Source: Coffea arabica (taxonomy: Eukaryota; Streptophyta; Magnoliopsida; Gentianales; Rubiaceae). From it: a stretch of 64,000 nt of DNA. Below the pieces are notes generated by a model, which did not search any database, had not been told where the DNA came from, and saw only the letters and a program-made list of their open reading frames with translations. The position numbers and the translations under genes are program-made. The first letter of the stretch is position 1. Each line of letters opens with the position of its first letter. Where the stretch lies: the NCBI RefSeq assembly GCF_036785885.1, contig NC_092322.1:35981994-36045993 (forward strand), written 5' to 3'. Shown piece by piece: positions 1-12,278 of this stretch.

Positions 1-2871
1 AAATTCCCATTGCCTTACCAGAAGCTTGATCCCGTAGTAGTTGACACTCCGTCAACTTTCAAGTAAGTAACCAATCCAGTAGAACACCACTTAAACGACT
101 CTCCGTCCACCGTTCAACCCCCAGCTGGGCCCAAAATCCTCAAGAACACGGGTGGTAATACTCGAGTATACCGATTAGTCGAGGAGATATCACTCCACTC
201 GACAATACAAGAGACCCAGGGTTCGTTACCCAATCGACCAAGCCCTTGCCGGCTCGACTAGAGTAACTCGCCACAGGGTTTCTGGAATTCCAGGAAGTGC
301 ACGCATCATAAACAAGTATATCAAGTTAATTGCAACAATAAACAAGTATATCACGTAAGGGCAAGTGCGATAAAGTACACTCTTGCCCTTACAATTCACG
401 TATATAACATGTAATCAGATTGGTCACGTATCAAGTTCAAGTATCAAGTTCAATTCGGTATTTGAAAGCACTTACCCAAAAGATATAGTGCCTTTACTGG
501 TCACTTTCAGGTTATACTCCGAGTTCGGAGTCCAAATCTGCGATAAAACTCAATTTGAGAACTTTGAAACATGACTAGAGTTCGAAACTTAGACGTTTCG
601 TTCAATAAGAATCAAGAAATTGAAATTCACTTGGAGAATACTCGTGAGATACTCGCTCACTTTTTAAATGATAAAACTTTGTAACATTTATACTTGAAAT
701 GGTCATGCGAGTCGAAAGTACAAGGGAAAACGTACTTTGAGCAATCATTATTTCATTTCTCAAGGGTACAAGTTCGGTCAAGTCCTTACTTATACCTCGA
801 ACAAGAAGACTCAAGTACCCTAGATGGTTCAAGTACTATTCATATCAACTCGACCCAAGTCGCAAGTGTATTTATATAGTCCTCGAGCGTAAATTTGGGC
901 AGCATGCCCTTTGTGTTTACCTAATTTTCCAGCCATTTAGGCTTCATTATTTTTCCTCAACCAAAACCCAACATCACATGTATCATCAATTCATGTCAAG
1001 AGCCGTTCCATAGGCTTACAACATCATAAGAACAAGAATTATAATAATAGCAAGTGCAGAAATACAATCTATCACAAGATAGATTTGACGTATGAATGCG
1101 GAAATAACATATCCGAGGCTACGCTTATCGGATTGAGGCGCAACCTATGCCGTTTCGAAGCTAAGACTCAGGGCTACAATGTTCATGAAGATCACTTAGT
1201 CCAGTTTCTAATGCAACTTAGTCAAATCCTCAAATTACAGAACCAAAATCCAATTCGTCGGCTATTTATCCACACTGCACTGGAATGGACATAACTCAGT
1301 GTACAAAATTCCAATTCAGGTGTTCTTAGAGGCGTTTGAAAGCTAAGTCATAATACTACAACTTTCATGTTTTAGAAAAAAGCTAAATCAGTACGAATCC
1401 TAGTAAAAAAAAACGTGATAAACTGGACTTAACTGATGAAACGGACTGCTGGGAAACATTTGAAACAGTAAGGGTATTTCGGACTTTTCATGACCTACGT
1501 TGCTCCGATTGAGCTGAAATTTTACAAGCACCTATAAAATACCATTATCTACAACTTTTCTTCTTTGACCTAAGGCCAAATCAGCCTCTAACACACAGAT
1601 ACAAATTCGGACAGAATGTTGGCAAATTTTCCAGAAATCTGAAATCTTTAGTTTTTAGTGGAACTTTCCTTAATTTCTTGGTCTAATCACTACCACAACA
1701 CCTTATGAAACCTCAATTGCAACATATAAGCATCATACAACAATTTGGGCAGAATTTCCACAGCCCTAGTTCATCAAATAAATTGGGGAAAAAACCTCTA
1801 AAACATGCTAATCATCCATGATTCCACCACTATAATCAACTACTAAACTTAATTTAACAAAATTGAAAGCAAAACTTAGAGAGATAAGCTCTCTTACCTT
1901 GAATAGAGGTCACAAAGAGTAGCCCAAGCTTCCTCCTTCCAAAACTTACCACAAATCACCACCTAGTCACTTAGGAACAAGTTTAATCGGTTTACTTTGT
2001 TTATTTTCTCACTAAGTTGTTGGATTTGAAGATGAAATGAAAGAGTTTTTCTCTTGTTCCTCCCCTCTCTCTCTCTCGGCTCTTATGCAGAAATATGAAG
2101 GGAAATGAAGCTTAGTTGTCTTATAATAAAGCAAGAGAATTAGGACTAATGGTGTCTACAAATTGAGCTAACACTTGGGTTAATCTTGGCCACACAATTT
2201 TCTCTTTCTTTCCCTTGCTTTCTAGCCACTAATTTCGGTCCCCTTAGCTGTAATATAAGAAGATATTTTGCTCAATTGTCAATGAGCTTGTAGGGTAAGA
2301 AAGTGGTGGTCAAGTGGTGCGTTCAAACGGTAATGCGCGGGACCCGCTGGTTCGCGCCGTTTTTCTTAAAACCACATGTACTAGGGTTTTTACTTCCCAT
2401 TCACTAACTTTATATCATTGCTACTAATCACATATTATTTCTCACTCAAAAGTCACTTTTAATCTCCAAATTTAATCCTTACTCTGTACCGAAAATTCAT
2501 CCGGCGAAAAATCGCGAAAACCCTAATTTTGCTCCAAACTTGAAACCGAAGCGTAAAACCTTATTTTCTAGGTTTATTTACACTTATCATGGAATAATTG
2601 GATAGTAGGGCTTTAATAAATGATAATCTTCAAATAAAAAGAAATTTTTAAGAAAACGTGAGGAATTTTCCAATTCCAGTAATTAAAATTAGGGTTTCAA
2701 TTAAAATAGGAGAGATTTAGAAAAACCGGTTAGTCACAAGTAAACTAGGGTTTTTGGCTACAATATTAGGGTTTCTAGTCTTTTAAACCAAAATAAGGTT
2801 TTAAATCAACCCAAAGAAATACACTTTAATATTTTCTTCACAGACAACCTCCTAATATTCGGGATGTTACA
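1..2871. mobile_element. LTR-like repeat A, cut by window start
   Basis: This non-coding stretch ends with CGGGATGTTACA, a typical plant LTR terminus (its reverse complement starts TGTAACATCCCG). It shares ordered blocks with 2866-6432: a 'CTCGAGTATACCG' block (near 160 and 3446), a block containing 'ATCGGATTGAGGC' followed by 'CGTTTCGAAGCTAAGAC' (near 1120 and 4700), and pyrimidine-rich CTCTCTCTC segments (near 2065 and 5680). The distance from the shared block to the terminus is about 1.75 kb in both, which argues for two members of one repeat family in the same orientation. No gag or pol reading frame is present. Lineage is uncertain (Ty3/gypsy-type LTR suspected); the other end lies outside the window. 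Confidence 0.5.
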
Positions 2872-5800
2872 CACAATCCAAACAAACCCGCATTATCATT
2901 GAACAACTGAACATTCACTCTTAAATACAACTCCAATCAACTGGAAACATAGATTTGTCCACTAAAAGAAACAAAATACACGTTCTAACCATTCATTCTT
3001 AATATTGCATCAACTCAAAACAGAAGATTCAACCAGAATAACGTGATTCCAATATATACACTATGTACACAGAATAACGGATCTTCTCAAAATAACTTTC
3101 TAGTTCAATCCAATCACTCTTCAATCTCCAACTCCTGTAAGGAAAACAAAGCTAAAAGGATGAGCTTACGCCCGTGAGGTTTCCATGCAAGTAACATTTA
3201 ATAATCACATGAATCAATACAAATAAACAAGTAGTGCACATTTCACTGTACAATCACTTTCATTAGCAATTGAGGAAACACTTCACTGAACAATCACTTT
3301 TAAAAGGATACGGTGCTCACATTAGAGCCACTTCAATGCACTACACACTCCGCCGAACTCCTCCTTATAACCTCCAAAACAATAAACACTTCCCTCACTT
3401 GGATGGCCATATCAGTATCAGTAATCTGCTACTCTGTGGTATAATACTCGAGTATACCGAAACACTTACCCAAAGCTACCGTCCAATCCGACCAAGCCCT
3501 TTGCTGGCTCGAATAGTCCGTTGAACAGAGGGTTTTGGGGCCCAGTTCAGCCAGTGTGATAAAGTACACAAACGGCTTACAATCATGCACACTTACAATA
3601 TCACTTGATCAATTATCAACCTTCAAGCTCAACTAAGTCAAGTGCGATAAAGTACACCCTCGACTTAGAAGGCGAGGGACAATTGAAACCACTTCACAAT
3701 GAATCACTTAGCAATATTTCATAATAAACACATTTGCCATATAATTGCACTTAGGTACACATAAGCAGTTTAACACATAAATTCGGAAAACACTCACCGT
3801 TAAAGGTCGATTAAGCTTCACTTTCTGGGTTAAACCCTTGATCACTCTCAATTCCTGAGGTAAAATACAACTGCAATTATTCAAGTATTCTTAATGTGAA
3901 TTCTAATAAGTTTATTCAGAGTTTTAGGATTCTCTAAACATAGCTCAACTAATCCAAGCGGTCTAGTCCTCTTAAAACTCCCATTTGATTCACACTTTTA
4001 AGATTAGGAATTTTTACGTGCAGCCCCAAACATAAGTTCTAAAGTGTAAGGAGAGAAGTTTTAAGCGTTAAAATCTCACCAATTTAAGGTTTAAATCACT
4101 AGAAATCAAGTTCCTTAGCTTATCAAACAAGATGTGAAATTCCAGCAATTCTTTCTTACATTTCTCTTTGAGATTTATCAATTTTATCAACTCAAACAAG
4201 GGAGATATACAGGTATTCCAAATTTAAGGTCTTGTAAGGTGTTTAAACTAAGGTTAAACTGTTTTCAACCCAAATTTAAAGATTAAGGCTAGTGAACTTT
4301 TCATTCCTTCCCTTTTATATTAAACTAGATTCTGGTTTGTATATTCTTCCAATTTATTCCACTACACTAGTCCCTCTAATTTTATAGTATTTAAAATATT
4401 CATGAGACAAGATTAAGTGATTAAAAGTTAATTTATGTACATAACTATCATAAGTTTTCCTCTCATTTGCCTTAGTTTAACTCTACTTGTAGAACTAGAT
4501 ATAGTCATTAAATCTCAGGGCAACCGTAACTATCATTTATGTAAGCTTGCAAAGTTGGAAATTAGAAGAATTGCTGCTCAAAATATGATTTCCTCAAAGC
4601 CAGCATCAAAGCAAGTTACATTCGGGAAACAAGAGAAAAGCAACGAGGAAGGCAGCTTTGCCATCCTCTAATGTTTTGATCACAACTGAAGCTACACTCA
4701 TCGGATTGAGGCAAATTTTATAGCGTTTCGAAGCTAAGACATAGAACTACATTTCTTATGAAGATATCGATAACCAGTTCTCGTGTTTTCAAGGCCAAAA
4801 AGGGACGCTCAGAAGCAGATTCTGCTTCACTCTCTCGGACATGCAATTGTTCAGCCACTCAGCTTTCTTTCAGTTTCCCATCGTTAAATTCAACATGCAA
4901 AATCTATTCATCAAGTTACAAAACAGTCTTAACCAGCACACATGGTAGTTTTCCTGTTAAATTCGAAAGAGAAACTAATTAGAAGTTTAACTCTTCCTCT
5001 CGGCGAAGCTGTAAAATTTCTGGCAACAATCAATTTTTCTTTTAAACTTCTCCTTTAACTACATTTCTCCCACAGATCCTGCATGCACGCTGAGACTACA
5101 TTGTTATGCAAGGTATTAAGTTCAACTTAGGAATTTGGACCCTAAAATCTGTCAAGGAACCTGGGAAAATTCTTTGTTTCCTTCCTCGGCTAGCTAGACA
5201 GAACTACCAACTCACCTTTGCAAAGTTTTCACTCTAGCTATCAATCTGCTCTAATTACTCAGGTGAGACAAGGAAACAACGTGTAGTTAAAGCTTCCAAC
5301 AGAAAACTACTCCATGCGTACAGTTAATGCTACACATTCGGGCCCTTTCTTTCAGGTGGAACTGGAAAAATTTCCAGCGAGCCTCTAGTCTTCTTACATC
5401 ATTTAGATAATCACCAAACAGAATGTTTCATGGGTCAAGAACTCTTTTTTTTTTCTTGCTAAATCTTAACATGCAGCTTAGACATTCACTATACCAGATA
5501 AAGAAGAGAGTTTACAGCAGTTTACCTCCCTTTTCCTACAACCAAAACTGATATGAAGCTAAGTACAGGCAGCTCCTTCCTCCTTCAGTCCTCACGTTGC
5601 AAGGCTCTGAGTTTTCTTCTTCTTTTTTCTTACACTCTTACTCACCGTTTGTGGCTGTACAGAAATCAAGAACACTCCCTCTCTCTCACTCTTTCGCACA
5701 GATTCAGAACTGAAGATGAAAGAAATTTCGGTGGCTCTTGTTTCCTTTCTTTTGTTCCTCTCAGCCGTTAATATCAAGGTAGTGGATCACAATGCATCTT

Positions 5801-6432
5801 CAGTCGGTGGGTTGATAGAACCAAAGTTTCTCCACTCGGTCTTATTGATTAAGAATGACCAGATTATTTCTTTTCGGTGGCTAGTGGCAGACAGGAACAA
5901 ATAAGGTGAGCTTCTCTCGGTTCCTCCGCCTAAACGAACTCCAATTCACGTCCTCATTCCACCGTTTATGCTTAGCAGCTTTGGTGTCTGTTTTCTCTAA
6001 TTCTTCCTTCAATCACCGCCCAGCTTTTTACCAAATAATACACCTTACTTAGTTCCTTTCCAATTTCTTCCTTAGGTCGCATGGTAGTTAGTCGTAAGGT
6101 TAAGGTTGGTTTGGTCTTTTAGTTGTAGCTTATTTGTGCACTAAGGTCTGAAATTTTATGATTTCATGCATGGACTCCTAACTTCATTTGTATTTTCGTG
6201 GAAAATTTTCTTACATTAATCTAGTCGATTTTGACACGTTTAGCTTTAAGAAAAGCTTATTAGACATGTACTTGTTGAATTTATTTATTTTTTTCTAACT
6301 TCTCAATTTATGGGGGTCCAATTAGGCATTTAAGGTAACCGTTTATTTGTTATGTACAATTTTTCTAATATCAAAGTAAATAAAAAAAATAATTTTAAGG
6401 TATACACATAATTTTCTCGGGTTCTCACTACA
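2866..6432. mobile_element. LTR-like repeat B, related to repeat A
   Basis: This is the second member of the family seen at 1-2871, ending TTCTCGGGTTCTCACTACA at 6432. Near 3155 it has 'GGATGAGCTTACGCCC', resembling 'GGGATGAGCGACAAATCGC' near 63565 in the LTR-like sequence at the window's right edge, so all three probably belong to related LTRs. The left boundary is a guess based on TGTTACAC at 2865. Open frames at 4435-4671, 4758-4982 and 5553-5771 have no recognisable domain and are treated as chance. Confidence 0.4.
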
Positions 6433-8599
6433 TGTCAAGTAGTATTAGCAAATGAATAACACAGTATTACAAATCAATTAACAATTAATAAACTTTAAGG
6501 GGTGTAGTTTATGGGCAAATACGCATTACCTATTTAAAGTATCGGTTCTTTATGGGCATTTTACTCTCAAACATTTAATTTATGATAAATATATCAATGT
6601 TTGTAAGTAAAATTCAAAAAGTGTTACAGTAATATTCTTACAAAAAGGAAATCGCTAGGTTATTTATTTAATATAAATTAAACATTTCTAAAAAAAGAAA
6701 TGGCCCATAAAGTATTAATTCTTTATGGCTTTCATCCATTACATGAGTAAAGTATTGGCTGTTTATGGGCATTTTATTTTGAATCATTTAATTTATATTA
6801 AATACATAAATATTTGTACTAAAATTGAAAAAGTGTTACATTAATTAATATTTTTACGGAAGGGAAACTGGTAGATTTTGTATTTAACAAAAATTAAATA
6901 TTTGAGAGTAAATACAAATTTAATTGCTCTGGCAAGAAGATTATCGCTCTGAGGGCTATCCATTCTAACAACATTTAATTGCAATATTTGGCTTAATTAC
7001 AAGTTGCCCCTATAATAAGAAGTGAGTAGCAGATTATATCTATAATTTGAAAACTCACAAATTACCCCCCACAAACAAAATGGTCAAACATATGAGTTGG
7101 CATTTATATGTATGAAAGGTCTAAAAGACATTCATGTCCTCGGTTATATGATGAAATAAGTTTCTAACTCACAAGTTGCTCTGAAGTTTCTATTGAAGAG
7201 CATTGTAGTGTGTAAAAGATAATGACATAAATTTAGTTGCAATAATTGAAATTAGATAAATTACTTTTATTAAATAAATGTTTTAGTTTTCATAAGAATT
7301 CGTGTTAGTTAAAAATATTTCATCAGAAAATATCAGTTGATATTTGAACATTAACAGGAATTATTCAGAATGACAAACAATGAAAAACATATAAATATTC
7401 AATGTGATATTTATTAAGCTTTTCATGATTTTAATTTCAATGTGTAAAAGAATATGGTGAATCATAGTAATTAGATTAAGAAACTGACCCTGCTTCTGGC
7501 CCTCATGGGTTTCTTTTTAGTTAACTTGGAGCATCTACCACTTTCCCGTCCCCTAGTTTGTCCAGCAGCTGCAAGTGTCCGAGGACAGAGAATATGCACT
7601 TAATCAAGAATCTTGCGCCTTTTTCCTGAGATTTTTAATTTGTTTGTAATTAATCTCTCTAGAGGACGGAGAGTTAGATTGCTTAACAAAACTATACATG
7701 CAGTTTCTTTCATTTGTAATTTTCATTAGCTTGGACAATTATTCACTAAAGCTGGAAAAGAAAAGAGTAAACAGCAAAGAAAAATGTTTAGGGAAAATTA
7801 CTTTTGTTGGACTTCCAAAAATTTTGCTAACTTGAAGAATAAAAAGTTTGTACTTACTGCGAATCAAGAAAGATGAACATAAAAACAACATTTTGACAGG
7901 TTTTCAGATTGTTTCTTTCGGCTGATATATGCAGCTCTTTCAAAGTGTCTCTTTCAAATGAAACAGGGACTCAATATAACAACCTTCATGCAACATATAA
8001 AACTGCTGTGTTTGACATTTAACGTTTGTGCAACTTACTTGGACCGGTATAATGCTTTTAAATTCTTTTCCTAATTCTGTCTCTGCATGGTATTTACTGC
8101 ATAACAAGTGTTCTATGCAAGTCACGGAGATTTTAACATATCAAACAGTAAAAGTTTATGGTTCTTTACTCAAAAATAAGAGGAGCCGTTAAAATTTCTG
8201 TATTAGTCAGACTGATTTATATAAAAGTCACGAAAAAAGTTTAACTAGCACATATGCTGGTTTGAAGGATCATATCAACGCTGTATTAGCAGCATTGGAG
8301 AAGATTTCAGAATTGAGATGATATATGACAAGTATTACTTTAACGCATGGTAATTACAAACACTTATTTTACAGCGTTATTGATGTATATTCTATAGAAT
8401 GATTTTTGGCGCCATAAATGGAATTAGTATCGGAAATCCCTGAGAAGAGGGTGAAGATCAAAGTGCTTTAAGAGGAGGAAAGCTGTGATTGGCAAGAATT
8501 GATTATAATGAAAAAATATCTTAGAAGATTTTTGTTTTTTGATTGGCAATAGTATAGAGCTATATTCATGAAAAGTTTGGTTTAAAGGAGGCAATGTTG
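6433..8599. other. Intergenic, no gene seen
   Basis: No coding region is recognisable. The stretch contains a two-copy tandem repeat (6535-6910). A block at about 7740-7890 resembles 29520-29650 (shared 'AACAGCAAAGAAAAA' and 'TTGCTAA.TTG.AGAAT'). At 8240-8340 an AAGGATCATATCAA...GAGAAGATTTCAGAATTGAGAT segment weakly resembles the 3' flank of the NLR copies. Confidence 0.6.
6535..6910. repeat. Two-copy tandem repeat, period about 213 bp
   Basis: Copy 1 starts TAAAGTATCGGTTCTTTATG at 6535 and copy 2 starts TAAAGTATTGGCTGTTTATG at 6748. Both continue through GGGCATTTTA, CATTTAATTTAT and AAAAAGTGTTACA blocks in the same order. The copies differ at many positions, so the duplication is not recent. 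Confidence 0.7.
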
Positions 8600-8681
8600 A
8601 CATAATTAAACCGAACTTCCTAATAGTTGATGTTTTCTATTTCTAGTTTAGAAGTATTCAAGTATAGCCAAGTTTTGCCAA

Positions 8682-8805
8682 GAAACCTCAGTTTAATGGA
8701 TAAGGTTAAGGCTCTAAAAATTAAAGACCTTAGGTTTAAATCACTCCGTCTCTTCTTCACTTCTTAAGTTTCACCTTTTACCTACTAGAAAAAATTAAAA
8801 ACAAA
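8682..8805 (+). mobile_element. Short tRNA-derived SINE-like insertion
   Basis: A 124-bp insert is flanked by 21-bp direct repeats (8661-8681 and 8806-8826) that differ at one base (AAGTTTTGCC / AAGTTTTACC). The right arm has a single copy of this target near 45785-45810 and no insert, so it is a natural empty site. The body holds an A-box-like CAGTTTAATGG and a B-box-like AGGTTTAAATCAC, the latter looking like a decayed GGTTCGAATC, and ends in an A-rich tail. The long target duplication, small size and internal promoter-like boxes fit a SINE. The family is not recognised. Confidence 0.75.
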
Positions 8806-9591
8806 AGTATAGCCAAGTTTTACCAATTTAGATACTCAGGCTATGAAGTAATTATATGGTACTTTCTTATTTTAGTAGAATTTTAATTTTGAAGTCATGT
8901 TGAGAATATATAAGATATTTCAATATTGTATCCAGTTGAGAAAATTAAGAGAAAAACTAAAGAGAGTTGCAGTTGTTGTAAAGGCAATTTTGCTAGAATT
9001 TATGCAAGTCAAAATATGAGAAACAGATATGCTTTATACGTTTATGGTTATTAAACTCCTCTTCTTCCACATATTTCTATATGTGTCCAACATGCTTCCG
9101 TTATTTTTTCAACTACATTATTATAAGTTAGATAACTCTTGAGAAAAGGGTTTAATAAATTTCTTCTTCTATAGTATTGTAATTCACGGGTGGATCCACT
9201 GTCCAGTTTTAGTTTATTTATTGTGCGGCCCTACGACACTATATAGAAAAGGCCTTATAATGTGAACATTAATAGATTAGAATCTCAAGCTTCGATCCGA
9301 TTGGAAGACATTAATAAAAATTCATAAGGTTTTTAATTCAACTTTCTAACCTTCCCTTCTTTTCTTTTCCTTTTGTAAGGCTTGAAAAGCCAACTTTAGA
9401 AAGAAAATCCTGTAAAGTTTTCTAGCTAAATATTTAAAGAGCAAAATGAAAATAAAAGGAATTTTAAGGTGGCCAAGTGTAGTAAACCCTTACAGCAATC
9501 AAAGACCATTTTAGGCACATCAGGTTCTAAGAATTTAAAATTCTAGAAAAAACAAAAAATGGATAGTTATAAACGTTTGACATGGTGTGAT

Positions 9592-10183
9592 CTGTGTTTT
9601 TAAACTCGGATCGGACCGGTCGATCCGACCGATCGAACCGGTCAAGTGCCTGGTCCGAATTGTTCTTCAAAACCAGAAGACTAAAAACCCGGTCAAATCT
9701 GATAAAAAATCGGGTTTGACCGGGAAAAAATCCAAAAAACCGGTGCAACTAGAGCATTTTTTAAAAAAAGGTTAACTTTTTCAATATTATGTTTTGACCC
9801 CTAAATTGTTAAAACTTATTAATATACCTCAAATATTTCATACTTTATAAATGTTATCCTAAAATTTGATGTTATTTTTCAATCAAATCCATAATTTTAA
9901 TTTTAAATTTGTTAATGTTCATTAAATAATATAAATTGTTACTTGATTGTTCTAATTTCTTTGTATTTTCTTGTTAAATATATTTGAAACATCAAATATA
10001 TATGAATATACCTTTATTAATATTAACATACTTTTAGGTATTTTATATATAATAATTTAATTTTTAAATAATTTTTATTTATGACATCATCCGGTTCAAC
10101 TCCGATCGAACCCGGTCGAGCCCATTGATCTCTGACCCCTGAACTCGGCCAAGTCGATACCCGGTCCGAGTCTGAAAACATAG
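9592..10183. mobile_element. Non-autonomous hAT-like element 1
   Basis: The 592-bp element has imperfect terminal inverted repeats (CTGTGTTTTTAAACTCGGA at the left; the right end reads TCCGAGTCTGAAAACATAG). It is flanked by 8-bp direct repeats GGTGTGAT (9584-9591) and GATGTGAT (10184-10191), a length typical of hAT insertions. Subterminal regions are packed with CGGACCGGT / ACCGGTC motifs and the middle is AT-rich. No transposase is encoded. It belongs to the same family as 21466-22867, which has matching ends. Confidence 0.75.
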
Positions 10184-10191
10184 GATGTGAT

Positions 10192-11206
10192 GGTTAAATG
10201 AATGTGTTTTTTTTTGAATCAGTACTATGTTTGCTAATTTACTCCTATGCTTACTCTTACACTGTGGGATAGATGGATCTCAGGGGTCTAGGGTGTCTTT
10301 GTTTTTTTTTTTTTTTTTTTTACAAAATATCATATTGGTTAATCTGTACCTATATTATGGAAAAGGAGTTATTAAAAAAGTGCACTCTACTCCTAGTCAA
10401 ATACCACCGGGACTAGTGGATCCAAAGGATCTAGGTTATGTTTTTTTTTTTTCCTTTTTTTTCTTTTGTTGATACAATATTAGCAGATCTACTCCTAATC
10501 CTGACCCAACGCTATGTGAAGTAAGGTGTGGCCAAAAAAGTATAGTTGAGCACCTTTTAAATTAAATGCAAGCTAGGGGATTAGATCGGCTGGACTGAAG
10601 GTACTATGGGAAATGGGTGGCAAGAAGAGTGCTCTTGAGCAGCTTCTGGATTAAATGCACCACTAATGATACATGTCATTCTATTTGGGTGTGTAATATT
10701 ACCTTAAATTCTTTATTAGTGTGTATTTTAGGTGATCGAATCCCTGGATTTGCATTTAATTCTTTTTTGCACAAACAATTGTTATAACAGTAGAGGTCAG
10801 TTAATATAAAGTTGGCACAGGAGAACTAAAAGTTGGGGGAAGGGATAGTCTAAGTAAAAAATAATTGTTAAGATGACCATTCTTTGATGGGTTTTGGTTT
10901 TTTTTTTTTTTTTTTTTCGTTCTAAACTTTTTTGCCTAAAAAGTCGTTAGAATGGCAAGGGCGATTTAATATAAGAGTGTCATTAGAGTATTCAAAGTGG
11001 ATCAAAGGGGTGTTTAAGTGAAAATATAATTTTTAGAATGTCAAATTTTTAGTTTTATAAATTTTTGGTACTTAATCTACTAAATTGTTTTTCAAATAAT
11101 TTTTAGAGTAGTGAGGGTATTTTAATATAAAGTTGGCATATAAGGACTTTTTTAAAAAAAAATTGGAGTGTAGGAAAGGGAGTTTGAGTGCAAAATTAAC
11201 TCCTAC
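10192..11206. other. Arm sequence without a gene
   Basis: Non-coding arm DNA with three long poly-T runs (about 10300-10320, 10440-10460 and 10900-10918). It is mirrored at about 44165-45130. Short frames such as 10227-10472 are driven by the poly-T runs and are not credible genes. Confidence 0.6.
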
Positions 11207-11211
11207 ATGGC

Positions 11212-12273
11212 TGTAAGGCCCAAAGACAACCTAAGAGGGGGAGTGAATTAGGTTGATTAAAAACTTAATTGAGTTTATACAATTTTTCTTGAATAAAAAT
11301 TTACCTTCTTTTCTAGTAGTGATCAACCAAGTAAATTTAAAGAAGAGAACAATGTTGATCAGAAATAAGAGAATATATAAGCAATGAGAATTTTATTACA
11401 CAAAAAGAATAAGATAGAGTATCAAACCGATTGTCTACCAAGCTTTCCTCAAACTTGAAGACCAATCACAAAGATGAGCACCTTCTCTTTGATGAACAAT
11501 AATCAACTCAATGTACAATGGAGGGATCACTTCCTCCTTGCCCCAAGCCTCACTCAGTCAAATTAGGAAGTTTTACTATCACTCAGATAACCCTCAACAA
11601 AGCTACACTATTGAAATTTCAAACACAAGAGAAGAGCTCACAAGAAATTCACACCACTTGAAGAACAATTCTAGCTTGGGAGACTATTTTCTAACTAAAA
11701 TATCTCTTGAGAACTTGTAAACAAAGTGTGCAAAAGTCCTTCACTGGTTCAGGAACCTTTGTATTTAAAGGGGACCAAAAATGGGTTTCAATAATGCTTC
11801 CAACGGATAGTAGGCAGATGAAGAGTCAGCTAGCCGTTGGGGCCGTCGGACGTCCGACAGATTAATCATCATCTGATCCCATCGTCCGAAAATTAGCCAA
11901 GTTGTCGTTCGGACGTCCGATGGTATATTATCATCCGACAGCATCTGCGTCCGAATGTCGGCAGAGAGTTATCAGAACTTTGTGAAATTTCTCGGACGTC
12001 CGAAGCGATCAATGTGCGTCCGAAGCATGCGTCCGATGAATCCTTACAAGCGTCCGACAGATTTTCCTTCTTGATGTTCTTCATTCTTTCGGACGTCCGT
12101 AGCTTTCTTTAGAACGTCCGACATAAGTGCCCTGTTTTTTGCTTCTTCTTTTGGTTGATTTTCTTTCCTTGACACCTTTGTACCTGATTCTCTTAAAAGC
12201 AAAATACTTAAATTTGAAGAGAAATAGATAAACATTTCAAAGTGTTTTGTGATCATCAAAATCAAGAATAACA
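11212..12273. mobile_element. Solo LTR, 1062 bp
   Basis: The insert begins TGTAAGGCCC and ends AATAACA, the TG...CA signature of an LTR. It is flanked by perfect 5-bp target duplications ATGGC (11207-11211 and 12274-12278). The right arm (about 44145-44160) has the uninterrupted target, confirming insertion after the arms formed. There is no second LTR and no internal coding region, so it is a solo LTR left by recombination, or less likely a small terminal-repeat element. Superfamily is not determined. A cluster of palindromic TCGGACGTCCGA motifs lies inside it. Confidence 0.85.
11845..12120. repeat. Cluster of palindromic TCGGACGTCCGA motifs
   Basis: The 12-bp palindrome TCGGACGTCCGA, or its 11-bp core, occurs at 11846-11857 (extended to 14 bp, GTCGGACGTCCGAC), 11909-11920, 11992-12003 and 12089-12099. 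Additional GCGTCCGA/CATCCGA half-sites lie between them. Spacing is about 60-100 bp. The motifs sit inside the solo LTR, where such sites could be transcription-factor or regulatory elements. Confidence 0.75.
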
Positions 12274-12278
12274 ATGGC

